Assembly: GCA_018340375.1 (NCBI GenBank)
Contig: JAFFJZ010000001.1
Span: forward strand, 19,052,001-19,116,000
Direction of reading: 5' to 3'
From: Gonatopus flavifemur
Lineage: Eukaryota; Arthropoda; Insecta; Hymenoptera; Dryinidae
Length of the DNA stretch: 64,000 nt
Below the pieces are notes generated by a model. It was not told the DNA's origin and ran no database searches. It saw only the letters and a program-made list of their open reading frames with translations. Shown one piece after another: positions 12,436-23,899 of this stretch (its first letter is position 1; each line of letters opens with the position of its first letter). The position numbers and the translations under genes were made by a program.

Positions 12436-12643
12436 CCTTGGTTAAACAAACCCATTGATTCTCGCCAAATCTCATTAAATCCTGCACGATGTTCCGACCA
12501 AATCCTATTCAACTATTTTCCATGAGATTTCATCAGATGAATGTATTTTTTCAATGTGATTCTGATCGAATCTTGGACAATGTTCTGACCAAACCCCATG
12601 AAATTCCATTTTGTGAGATTCTGCAAATTTTTTTTACCAGAGA
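12436..12643. mobile_element. MITE, CCCTGGTTTAAAA family, copy 2 (diverged)
   Basis: Begins CCTTGGTTAAACAAACC and ends in TTTTTTTTACCAGAGA, a degraded version of the inverted ends at 8238-8437. It shares the internal GATTCTCGCCAAATCTCATT and its reverse complements. Confidence 0.6.
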
Positions 12644-12776
12644 GATTATTCATGATTTTGCATGTTCCAGCGGAACAATCTTACACGGGAAACGGACAGA
12701 ACTTTTAACCTTATCTAATGGAATTATAACAGTGTGGAAAGAAGAGCATCAGATTCTATTACATGAGAATAAGATG

Positions 12777-12980
12777 TTACTGAAGTTTGAATCCTTTATT
12801 GAAACGAATTAGTAATCGAATTACGAAGTACTCAGCTGTCGAAGATGTAAAATCTCGCGATACAGCCTTCAAACGATGTTTCTGCTCCTAAGGGGTTATT
12901 TCGAGACGTTAAACGACAACGATTCATCAGATTTTGTGAGTTTGAATTTTCGTTTCTTTTCTATGAACGATTTAAACTTC
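12777..12980. repeat. Dispersed repeat, copy 1 of 3
   Basis: About 200 bp starting TTACTGAAGTTTGAATCC that is recognisably repeated at 37030-37205 and 42298-42515, sharing CATTGAAACGAATTA-, CTTCAAACGATGTTT- and AATAAACGGTTCAAA-like blocks. No TIRs seen; nature unknown. Confidence 0.5.
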
Positions 12981-13034
12981 AAGCACATATACGCGTTTCT
13001 GATGGAATTTTTACCAGAGATATTTGAAATAATT

Positions 13035-14930
13035 TTACTGCGTAGGTGAGAAGGTAGTTGGATTTAATATACGGGAATGAACTTCTCGGATTAAAGGTAC
13101 CGTATATGCCACGCATTCGTCCCAACCGGGGGATCTCCATGCGCTCTCTCGAGTTTTCATACGAGAGTGAAGATCCTTGTAGCCTAAAACCATGAAATAC
13201 AAGGGTGAAATTTATGTGAACTCTATAAAGACAGAATTAATTTATCAACTTACACCAAATGTGATGAACGTTATACAAACGACCTATTTGTGAAAAGTAT
13301 CCAGCGAAAGGTTCATTATTGTTGCGCCTAAAGTTGATAGCTTTAGCCCAGTTGTTACCCCACTCTATTACAGTACCAGGCTTCAGAGTATAACTACGTA
13401 TTTCGTATTTGTTTGGACCTTCTCGTTTTTCGAGTGCCGGCCAATAGCTAAATGCTAATAAATATTGCAAGTGGCGAGATCTTAAATAATTACCACGATC
13501 TTTTTTTAATCTTAGATAATCCTGTGCATAAAATAAAGGAAAAGTGTGAATTTCTCGTTGCGCGGGCGACGATTTAACGTTATACCTTATCACGAGAAAG
13601 CACAGCTCGAGCGTGATCGATTCCAGCGTAGCCTCCATTGAATTGCCATAGATGCAAAGCTTGATCCATATCGCCCACTTCGACGGTCCACGAACCGATA
13701 AGTTCGCAATTCAGATTGGATTTTTTGGAATGCATGAGTTTCACGTGTTCTTCGCTATAATAATTATATTTTCCAATTGTTAAGAAGAAATAAATGGAGT
13801 TCCACAGTTTTTGGAGAAATATCGAGCTTACTAATTCGTCAAATATTTATCAACAGAATCTGGACGCATGTTATGAGTATGTAAGGCATAAATTGTTGCT
13901 TTATCCGACAGCATACGCGAATGAGACTCCTTTGTGGGTTCCATTCTTCTATCCGAAAGTTTACTCAACCATCCTTCTCCGTTGCTATGTACAATACACG
14001 TATTTGAAATAAACCTGTGGAACAAATAATACTATAGATTTCTTCAATTCATAGTTTGTTATCATTTGCTCTTAATTACCGATAAACACAGTTGCATTTG
14101 ATACTTTATCGAATAACGTGCTGTCAACTAATTTTTAGATATTGTTCCACTTCAATGTCATAGAAATGGAATGCGAGTATGTATATCCTATTGGCGTACA
14201 TTAAGAAAAAGAGAAAGGAAACAACTAAAATTGTTTTTGCCGCTTTCGGTATCAAGTTAATTTCAACCAAAGTAATGAAATTTGATGTTTTTTATTTTGG
14301 GAAACCCTAAAGTATAGAATAATTTTGTTTGATTTTTCAAAAAACCAAGACAAACTCTGCATTCGAGTTAAAGAATATATATTATTTTATTCATAATAAT
14401 TGTATTTGACATTGAGGTTTCAATTGATATGACTTTGATGCGATAAACGATCAAGCTCATTTTGATATAAGTTGAAAGATACTGCGGGCATTTGACGTTT
14501 CATGAATTTGTAGACATTTCAATTTGGAATGACCCCAAACGAGCTTCAAGGTGACGTCTCTAGACATCACCCGCAAAAATAAAAGTTTGGAGAATCTATA
14601 AAGTAAATCTCAAGGTTCAAACTACTTTCAAATATATTTTACAGAGTTTTCAAAACTTCAATTGATTACAACAAAACAATCTGTGATATTATGATTTATA
14701 CTAAAACATCAGTAGTGTTTGTATTTGTTCATTCACATGTTTTTAATTAAGACCTACTGGACCGAATTTATATCATGTTGTTATTGGAAATGATTGAATT
14801 GAGGAATCGCAGATCGAAACAGTTGAGAGAATAATTTGACTTACCGACTAGATATGAATAAAGCTAAATTGTTTTTGCCGAAAGCAGTTATTTCTTTGAT
14901 TTTCAACTTTCTTCTAAATACAGCTGCCAT
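13035..14930 (-). CDS. Nipsnap: NIPSNAP family protein, five exons, complete
   Basis: Exons (minus strand order): 14930-14845, 13984-13832, 13754-13586, 13521-13254 and 13183-13035, joined by GT-AG introns with matching phase, giving 825 nt and 274 aa. The N-terminus starts [10 protein letters not shown] and is basic, without acids in the first ten residues, consistent with a mitochondrial presequence. Then follow the NIPSNAP signature segments GWLSKL...[14 protein letters not shown] and [17 protein letters not shown], a [17 protein letters not shown] block, and the second dimeric alpha-beta barrel domain with [33 protein letters not shown] and [21 protein letters not shown] proteins are mitochondrial matrix proteins; some act as mitophagy 'eat-me' signals when exposed at the surface. 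The stop is TAA at 13035-13037. Length fits the family (about 280 aa). It stands alone with no neighbour within 3 kb. Confidence 0.93.
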
Positions 14931-15861
14931 TCTTGACGAGTTTTATCAGCTATTTAAATGACAACAATAGATTTCGTTGGAAATAAAAATGGTGTGATCC
15001 AGTTTTAAAAAAATGGTACACGCGGCACTCTTTTGATTATATATCCCGATAACTCGTCGATGTGCGTTTTCATCAATTTACTGTTATTCATAATCTTAAT
15101 ACGTGATTTTTTCTTTTTTTGACGAACGATGGCCATCAAATATGTTGTCATGCACTGAATTTCGATTTTTTTTTCACTCGCATGACAGTGTTGCCCATTT
15201 ATCACACATACATGATAGCAAGACAGGGTGCTTACTAAATCATACGAATCATACCATTGAACTCAATATTGCTGTATATCATAATGGAATGCGCACTTCT
15301 CGAAAATAGTCGGTAGCTTCAGGTCCGTATTATTAGGGTGATGTCACATGACTCACATGGGGCTGAAAAAGGATAGAAGGCGAAGCGCGGAACTGTTGGT
15401 TGAAGAGAGAGGCAAATGGAGCTACCAATCATGTTCTCATCTCTATTGGAATTCACCAATCAACGAAAAGTCACAGGTTTTCAACGGCAACACTGGTCGG
15501 GTATTCAATGTTTACCGCGCAGATCTCGTATACAGTTTCTCACGTTTACGTGAGTTGTGTATCTAGGCTTTAAGGTGATTCCTTATTCTCCTTCGTTGCA
15601 AGAAACATTCGCAACGTATTTTCTTCTCATACATATCGTGATAATATACGCAATACAATTTAGTGAAGATTTGAATCTGATTTTTATCAACGGATCCAAC
15701 AGTTTTTTGTTTATTCAAAACACGAACGCCGACAATAAGATTCACCGGTAATCACAATCATCTCCAAAACTCAATTGGTTCGAATATCCGGAATTGCGAC
15801 TGCGGAAAACACTCAACAATGTCGAGTGATAGGATTTTGAAGAAAGGAACAACAATTCTAG
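14931..15861. other. Intergenic upstream of NIPSNAP
   Basis: Holds the NIPSNAP promoter region. No other gene is supported; short reading frames at 15103-15751 show no motifs. Confidence 0.4.
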
Positions 15862-16104
15862 AGTGAAACCATTACAGGGGATCGATATCGAACGCAATTG
15901 ATGCGATTGAGCCGAGCATTGAGGGAAAAACGGCCACAATACCAAGAAAAACACGATAAAGTTATTCTCCAACATGATAATGCTCGGCCACATGTCTTAC
16001 AACCTGCCAAGACATATTTGGAAACACTAAAATGGGAAGTCTCACCCCATCCGCCGTACTCTCCAGACATTGCTCCTTCCGACTACCCTTTATTTCGATC
16101 GATC
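15862..16104 (+). pseudogene. mariner transposase fragment (second lineage)
   Basis: An 81-codon open stretch reads the middle-to-C-terminal part of a mariner transposase: SETITGDRYRTQLMRL, then LQHDNARPH (second catalytic Asp) and HPPYSPDIAPSDYPLFRSI (third Asp, 34-residue spacing). It differs clearly from the two mariners at 5.9-8.2 kb, which have CDFWLF in place of SDYPLF. Both ends are truncated and no terminal repeats are visible. Confidence 0.85.
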
Positions 16105-18204
16105 CCGGATAACATAAAAAATTCTTGAAGAGTTCCTGATGAACTTGGCATTTGTAAAAAGCATTCATCAAGAATTCTAAAGTAATCGACAAGTGTTCTT
16201 CTGAATTACCCTAAGGAGTCGTTAATGTCCTGTTGATAGAACTCTTGACGAGCTCGGTCCATTAATTGACAGAAGTCGTTGCTAACTCTTGACATGAATG
16301 ATTAAAGAACTCTCACGGAACTTATGTGTTTATCAAATATAAAAATCATTCTAACATATTATGTGTATATGGATAATTATTCAATGATTGATTCATCTGA
16401 TCTTCTACGTTCATCAAGCTTTCATTTATCGAACGATCATTCAATTAACAGGAAATATTGAAGTTCAGACACTTTTTAAAAATATAACCTACAAAATTGA
16501 TCATACCAAATCAATCATTGAAATTTTTAGTATCGATGGATGCCAAAATGTTTGTCATTTCCACGAGTGAGGAACAAAATATATATGATTTGTTTTTTGT
16601 TCTCATTCACTATTACTAATTACATATTTCTCTATTTTATGGACTCGAACCAACCATCATCACTCAATCATTCTCACTAAACGCTTTTTCACAATCATAG
16701 AAATCTGCGGGAATTCAACATGTACATTGAATTCGTAGGAAGTTCTTCTTTAGCAGGGACAGATTTTTGTAAGAGTTCTAACAAGCGGACATTAAAGAGT
16801 CCTTTAAGTCATCTCGAAGTGTTCTTTCAATACTCTTATAGAACACCCAAGGGATTTGTTATAGAGCTGTCAAATAATCCTTTTAGAATTCAAAGAACTG
16901 GTTCAAGGTTCTGAGAGTCTGATCCATTAAATTATCCACTGTAACCCAGATATGGGGTACAGTGGATCAAATGATAGAATTCCAGAAGATGATGAAAACT
17001 TGGTATTTCATTTACACAAATTAACAATATTGCTTGTTCATTTTGTGGACGATGAAATATTGTATATGTATATGAACTTTCATGCTGAAACGTTCACTAC
17101 TTTTGAAGTTATAGAGCATGGAAACAAAAGTGATCCACTGTGATCCATGCTCCCCTATTATTCTTCTTAATTTTTTACGAAGTTATTTTTGTTGCGTAAA
17201 AATCTATTTCGTGTAATGCGTCGTCAACGCAATACAAATGATGGAATTCCCTATTGAATCTGCCAGACACATCCGGATAAATCTGTCGGTTCTGTCGGTT
17301 TTTGTCTCAGGGACTGCTAGGATCTCCTTGGCATTTTCAGAGCAGGGTTGTGATAGCTCAGATAAAAATCGGTGACGATGAATCTTCGAATTTCTAATTC
17401 CAATGAATGAATAATTAAAGGATTATTCTGGTTTGAAATTTCGAAAAAGTCGATTAATCTCTCTTTACATTTTCCGGAAATAAATATGTTTAAAAGTGTG
17501 ATCTGCATAGGGCAGATTGGTCCCCGATTGATTTCAAATAAGACTTTCCTTAGAAAAAATTTTAATTTCTTTTTCTTGTTTTCAAAACGTTTTTTTTTGG
17601 TCAGCGATGGCGATTTCTCCGGAATCACTTAACTGATTCTTATAAAATTTTGACCACATATTCTCTAACCGTATTAAAATTTCAATTTTTACTTTCGTTT
17701 TTAGGGCAAAACAGTAAAAAAAAACTCATTTTCTTCTTTTTTTTTTTGTTCAAATCTCCGTTGAATAATATTTTGGATTTTGTCGTTCTGGATGAGCCGT
17801 TAGTGAGTTATCCCTACCGTCAGCGACGCACTACCCTATAAACAGCGATCGCTGGTGTTTTAATGGACCGCTGGTGGCCTTGCAATGCCGATGAAGAGCC
17901 GTTACTGGCCCTCTGAAATGCCTGCAATTGTGGGTAATGTTTCCAGAAGTTACGTTTACCTCTGATTTTCATATTTAAAAAAATGAATTAGAAGATTCTT
18001 CATGTAATTCGAGAGCGTATTTATTAAGCTCAATAAACTTTATATCAATATTTATAATAATACTTTCTTAAAAAATTTACAAAAATGGCTTGTTTTTAAA
18101 GCATCTCAACCAGAATGATCCTCCAAGTACTTTGCTGTTTAAACAATAATAATAAAACTGAACAGTTATTATGGTCGAAAATGAGGTTTTATTAACCTCA
18201 TATT
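16105..18204. other. Intergenic with decayed MITE-like sequence
   Basis: Repeated AAGAACTCTTGA/TTCTTCAAGA motifs at 16120-16330 and 16735-16915 resemble those at 10600-10780 and 46990-47130. A pair of TGGATCA/TGATCCA blocks at 16960 and 17130 may be a small inverted repeat. No coding gene seen; A/T homopolymers at 17590 and 17720 create spurious frames. Confidence 0.4.
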
Positions 18205-20556
18205 TTAATGTGGTGTGTCTATTTCATATTTTTCCATCAGCGATGTTAAAAAAGTGTTACCATTTATCAGTTTTGTTGTACCAACAACAAATTCTACGTT
18301 CACTGAAATGAAAAATGACATATTTATATTCCATAAGTCGAATAAATATCATGTTGATATTACTATAATTTACTCACAGTCTTCTTGTTGGGAGAGAAAA
18401 CGAAGAGCAGAAATTTCAGCGAATGTACAACCACCTATGAAAAATACTAGAACTAATTTAGGTGGTTCAGAATTGGAATCTTCACTTATAATTGAGTTAC
18501 CTAAACAAAGAAAAATAGCAAACATGATTGTCATTGTTCGTGAAAAGAATAGATGCATTTTATCGATTTCTCTTACGTCTGCCGGATGACCCATAAGAAT
18601 GAACGTTATTCACAGTTGGTCCTGGTAACAAACCCATCACATCGTTCAATCCTTGCCAACCGTTAGGCTGTACGAGTTGTTCCGCTAATCTAATGCTCAA
18701 CGGTGCGTATATAGAATGAACATAACTTATATCTTTTGGCGTTATCTCACTCTCATCCTCTACCGTCAGTCTTAAAGCTTTTCTCAAAACGGTGTATCGT
18801 CGTGCCGATTGCTGGGCCTTCAATAAGCCTGCTTTTTCTAAATTCAATAGAGTCGGTAAATGTTGATATCCATAAGTCTGTATTATTTCTCTTTTGTAAT
18901 AATCCAATACTTTCTGTTTTAAACCGGAATTGGTTAAAGATTGTATACAAATAAGACGTAAAACTTTAACTAATGGCTGTTGTTGAGCTATCAAGTCTTC
19001 GATATACGAATTAGGTTTGTCCGTGTCTATACAATTCAACAATTCTTGTTCGATTTGTAGGGATTCTAAAAAGTCACTAGAATCTGTCACTTCTTTGATC
19101 ATTTCTGCGATGGTGGTATCTGTAATTTAAATTTTTATTAAAATTCTATAGAATATTTCATATTAGAGATCTCAGCAAAACGATTTAAAAATTGTAACTT
19201 ACGACGAGCCAAAGATTGTTTCGTTGCCAGCATATGCGGTAATCTTGCTACAAATTGTTTGATTTCTTGAACACTTTTGTCGCCGTGTCTTTCGTCGAAC
19301 TGAGATGAAATGACTTTGGCTTTTCTGCTGAGAACTGGACCAACCCCATTAAAGTTTTTATCTCTATAAAAAATCATAGTCACAAAACGAGAATATGAAA
19401 ACTGATATATTTTTATCGATTACCTGATTTCCGCAAAAAGTTCTTCCGCGGAATTCAATATAATTTGTTTCTTTTCATCGAGCGAAACATCGGTTGGAGA
19501 TTCATCGTTGGTATCGTGAAATCTTATGGCAGGCAATTGCACGGTACCTGTATATTATTTCATAAATATCAACAACAGATAAACTAAATCTCTTTGAATA
19601 CGTATAAAAGAATATTGAAATCAAATTACAATTATTTATTCCAAATATTTCATCTATGAGGCCCTCGTAAGTTAATTGCGTGACCAAAGGAGATAAAAGA
19701 TCCACGGATCGATCCAGTAACAACAAATGCTCGATACAAGCGGTCTGAACTGCATTGGTTTTATTATCCTCTTCCTCGCGATTCAACCTTTCCAACAATT
19801 CCCAAACTTTACTGGCCGCTGGACCTCTTCCCGTTACTTTGGGAATTTTCCCATACAATCTTTGTAATCCATGAATCGCTTGTGCTATTTGATACAGGCA
19901 CGTGGGATCGTTTTCCAAATTATACTCTTTGAACGAGTTATTGAGTTCCATCGACAGTAAATCGCTATCGAAAGGAAACAGATCGCACTTGAATTCTTCG
20001 ATTAACGTGAAACTACCGAAGACACCTCGATTCTGAAGTTTCTTTTTACAAAGGAGACTTTTCCTCGGAACAAAGAATAAGTGGAATTCTTTATGCATCC
20101 TACTGCCTTCCTCTCTGAGAAAATAAAATTCCTTTATTTCATGAATCTTTACGAATTTCAAGTATAGTATTTCAATTCTCACCCATGCACATTTTCTGCG
20201 ATCAAATCCATGAGATTTAATTGAGGCCTGGTTATGAATATGATGTTGGTGATATTGTCGGATATTGGAAGTTTGCCTCCGCATAAAGGATACATTTTAA
20301 CAACGTCATGCTCTTGGAGTAAATTATATTTTGCGACAAGACCGATCGGACCTGCCAGGGTTTGATCCCATATTATAGCCTGTTGAAATACATCTTATCG
20401 TCAGGTATATTTTTATTGATGAAAGAAATAAAAGGTATTCAAATTATATACCTTTGTTCCACTACATTTTTCAAGTAAATGAAGTAATTGTTTTCTTGCT
20501 TGTTCTTGTATGAGTCCAGTATTTAATCTTCCTCCTGATAAATGTGCAGACGACAT
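18205..20556 (-). CDS. Vps33A: VPS33A (Sec1/Munc18 family), eight exons, complete
   Basis: Exons: 20556-20452, 20379-20183, 20114-19630, 19547-19424, 19363-19203, 19119-18577, 18500-18378 and 18302-18205. All junctions are GT-AG and phases agree, giving 1836 nt and 611 aa, close to the usual 600-620. Domain 1 has [21 protein letters not shown] and [16 protein letters not shown]. Domain 2/3a has [18 protein letters not shown] and [22 protein letters not shown] followed by LIDEIFGI. The domain 3 arch contains [14 protein letters not shown]. The C-terminus has [37 protein letters not shown] and a [12 protein letters not shown] block, which favours the VPS33A (carnation) branch over VPS33B. VPS33A is the SM subunit of HOPS and CORVET, holding SNAREs for endosome-lysosome fusion. 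It is divergent from CTU2 with 377 bp between the start codons. Confidence 0.95.
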
Positions 20557-20933
20557 GTTTTAAATGTCTTACCAATCACCAATATGTTTCTAAAACTTTT
20601 TGTCGCATCTATTCAGCTCAGTAATCCAGAAACTGTAATGCTGTAATATGAAAAGGAATTGTCAAATGTGAATGACAGATCATAACAGAGATCTAGCGTT
20701 TAGAAGTAAATATTCTCGTCAGCCATTTTTTTGGGGCTGTGTTTGTCAAAAATTTTGAAAATCTAACGGAATTATTCAATCGCGTGTTTTGATTAAACGG
20801 AACCACCAATCGAGAAACAAGATAATTCTCGTTCTAGCATCCCCCACAGCCTCCAGTTATTCGCATACCCCCACACGGTGACAACACGTGACAACGGGTG
20901 ACAGATGGTGATAAGTGACAAATAAAACATAAA
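20557..20933. promoter_or_regulatory. Shared VPS33A/CTU2 intergenic promoter region
   Basis: The two start codons face away from each other across 377 bp, so transcription of both must start here. No TATA box stands out. Short GTGACAAC/GGTGACAG-type direct repeats at 20878-20920 are the most ordered sequence. Bidirectional promoter use is inferred from geometry only. Confidence 0.45.
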
Positions 20934-23613
20934 ATGTGTTCATTAAACGATTATATGTGTGAAAATTCAAACGAACTTGAAAAAAGTACACAAATTCTGT
21001 GAGTATTGCGTTATTTGTATCTCTTCAACTTGGATTAAGTTTTTTCTTGACTCAAAACAATTTTACAACTTTTGAGGTTAAGTTTATTATTTTGTTCAAT
21101 TTCTAATCAATAATCATTGATTTAATGTGTATCCATTCATTTTTATGCATAAATATTGTTTTTTATTGCATTTTGCAAGAAAAAATGATAACAACATCGA
21201 TAATTGACAATCGAGGGGGAAAAAACGCACCATACTTTTTATGCCTTAAGAATAAATTTGTTTGTTAAAGCAATACATTGTGAATAATAATAATATCAAT
21301 TCCTTAGTCAATTGAAATTTAGATTTGTCGGTTTAATTTTCCAACACTTGGACTAGAAATTAATCCAATAATACTAATACTTCATCGCTAATACATAGAA
21401 CAACTTGAAATCCCAATTATTCTAACGTTTATCATAATTCACTTTTCAACTTGTTCAGAGTAAGTACATCCTGTTCCTGTTGAATATTTCTAAAACAAAT
21501 CAAAACAAGAATGAGATATCTATGATATGTTTGGATTGAGAACTTGTTTCTCAATTAAGTCAGTTGATTTCATTTATGTTTACAGAGAATCTTCGAATTG
21601 TAAGAAATGTGGCACTTCGAATATAGAAGTCGTATTGAGAGGGAAAGATACTTATTGCAAGGATTGTTTTTTAATTGCAACTACTCACAAGTTTAGATCA
21701 GCCCTTGGGAAATCAAAAATAATTAAACGAGGTGATTCGGTATTAGCCATTCACTCGGGAACCTCCAATTCGACTGCACTTTTACATCTCATCAAATTGG
21801 GAATGCTGGAAAGTGTACAGAAGAGAATTATATTCGACACAACCGTTCTTTACATCGATGGTAAATTTTTATAAATTAGGTTTTTTACTTTTTAAAACAT
21901 TATTGACTTCCCCGTGAAAAATTTACATCAAAAATGGATAAAAATCGTTCATAAATCCTGCAATCGTGAGTCAAGTTTTACAAAATTCATACTATATACG
22001 CCCCTTTGTGAATTTACTCTCAATCTAGAATGAAATATGCCCCTGATATGCTGATCGATCATTCCAATCGATTGGGATAACGATTGTATCTGATTATACC
22101 AAAGGAATTTTTGTTTGTGCTTGAAAAAAGAAGGAAATACAGAGAAAACCTTTTTATTTGAGGAAGAGTAGGATAGATAAGAACCCACAAAGAGAGAAAG
22201 AGTCAATTTGAGTTTATTTATGCTCCAGCATATATTCTTTTAAGTGATGATTTTTTCTTTTACTTGAATTGAAACTTGAATTTCCCAAAGCCCTGGTTTA
22301 AAAACTCTATCGAATCCCCTTGATTATTGAGATTTAATAACAACTTTTTAATGGTAAATAACCATTCACACTTGTTCAAATCCGTTGAAACCCATTGGGA
22401 CCAGTTAAATTGATGAAATTCAATGGGAATTGAAAATTTGTATACCAGGGGGGATGTTATCGATACCTCATCGATTAAAAATCAATAGAAAAAATTCGTT
22501 ACTAATCGTTATGATAAATTTGAAATTAATTCCATACATTTTTATGTCACAGATGGTATCATCCGAACTGAACCAATCGACGAAAGAAAATGCAAAATCT
22601 CCAAAATATCTGAACAGGTGAAGGAATTTGGATTGAAGGGATACGTAACATCCATCGATCAATGTTTATCCACAGATCCTATAGTTCATTCTTTAGATTC
22701 TCCAAATATTACCATTGAGGAAAACAATAATCTATCAACCCTTCTCAACTCGTCATCGGATCCAACGGGAAGACAAGAACTATTACGTTGTTTGTACACC
22801 AAATTGATCTATTCCGTAGCAAAGAAATTGAATCACAGTAAAGTATTCACTGCCGATTCATCGTGGGATATAGCTGTAAATATTCTCAGCGATATATGTC
22901 AAGGACGAGGAAAATCCTTATCCTCCAACGTCGCTTTCGCCGATACCAGAAATCCTGACGTCATGATTCTTCGCCCCATGCGTGATTTCTCAACAGAAGA
23001 AATTCATTACTATTTAAATTTCTACGATATCAAAAGTGTACAGATGGATCCCAATTCTGAAGAAAAGCCACAGAATTCCATACAAAATTTAACGGAAAAT
23101 TTTATCAAAGAACTCAACTCTGAATCGTCCGGAAGTACTTCGACGATATTTCGTACAGGTGAAAAATTAAGTATCAGCGTCAATTCGCGCGAAGAGAGCG
23201 AGGAAAATGTTTGCATATTGTGCAAAGTGAGTTTGAACACTTCTGGGTCGGGGGATGAAATATCCGCTGTTCAAACGACTGCCTTCTCAAAAATGATATC
23301 GAACAATGTTATTACGAAAGATAATAGTAATAGTTTGGAAATTCTTTGCATTGGTGACACAAAGAAAAATAATGTGAACCGTAAAGTGAGCGGAGTGAAT
23401 GGTACGTGTTATGACTGTAATTGTTCAAAAAGTAACGATGATTGTGGTGCCGACTTATTAGGAGAATTGAAAAAATGTTTATGTTACGGTTGTGAATTAA
23501 TATTTCGTAATGTGGATAAAGTTGATCTTATTCCTGAATTTTTATTAAATGCTGTTCAACAGAGATTATCTTTAGTCAGTATGCAAAAAGAAATTCAAGA
23601 CTTTTTATTATGA
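20934..23613 (+). CDS. Ctu2: CTU2/NCS2, cytosolic tRNA 2-thiolation subunit, three exons, complete
   Basis: Exons 20934-20998, 21586-21860 and 22553-23613 with GT-AG introns, phases 2 and 1, giving 1401 nt and 466 aa (family about 400-520). Exon 1 is short and starts MCSLNDYMCEN. Exon 2 carries CKKCGT and DTYCKDCFLIATTHKFRSALGK, the family's zinc-type cysteines, then LAIHSGTSNSTALLHLIKLG, a PP-loop-like segment that lacks the strict SGGxDS, as usual for CTU2 in contrast to catalytic CTU1. Exon 3 has FTADSSWDIAVNILSDICQG, NPDVMILRPMRDFSTEEIHYY and C-terminal CxxC clusters ending CYGCELIFRN. CTU1-CTU2 thiolate wobble U34 of Lys, Glu and Gln tRNAs with sulfur passed from URM1. Intron 2 contains a MITE (22291-22450). 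It is convergent with nardilysin, 286 bp apart. Confidence 0.93.
22291..22450. mobile_element. MITE, CCCTGGT-ended, in CTU2 intron 2
   Basis: Starts CCCTGGTTTAAAAAC and ends TATACCAGGG, about 160 bp. The ends match the CCCTGGT family but the interior is unrelated to copies 1 and 2. Confidence 0.6.
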
Positions 23614-23899
23614 TACAGACACAGTGCAATTGAATCTTTATAAAATCACTGTATCAACAAATCGTATTTTTTTTGTTTGTAATCCATCAAATTAGTTGAT
23701 TAATAATATGAACAGAGAAGCCCAAACAACTTTTGAGATTTGAAAATATTGTTTAATACTGTAATTAAATTAATTTATCGAGAACAAATAGAAAGAGAGA
23801 GAGAGAGAATTTGAATCTAAATCTATCAAATTGATAGTTTTTATTAAATAGTTGAAATCACACATCTTGTGTCTAATAAATTTCCAAATATCAAATTCA

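Larger units (their letters stand above)
10780..13034. other. Intergenic with decayed repeats
   Basis: No gene. Besides the MITE at 12436-12643 and the dispersed repeat at 12777-12980, about 11915-12430 resembles the fold-back element at 9606-10249 in order of motifs (CATTTCTG, CTGTACAGAAT, TTGCGCTCTGAAAAC, TCTACAAAGAA) but is strongly diverged. Confidence 0.45.

Noticed and set aside
17317..17628. Lysine-rich 103-aa frame
   Set aside because: Driven by poly-A/T runs; no homology recognised and no splice or promoter context.
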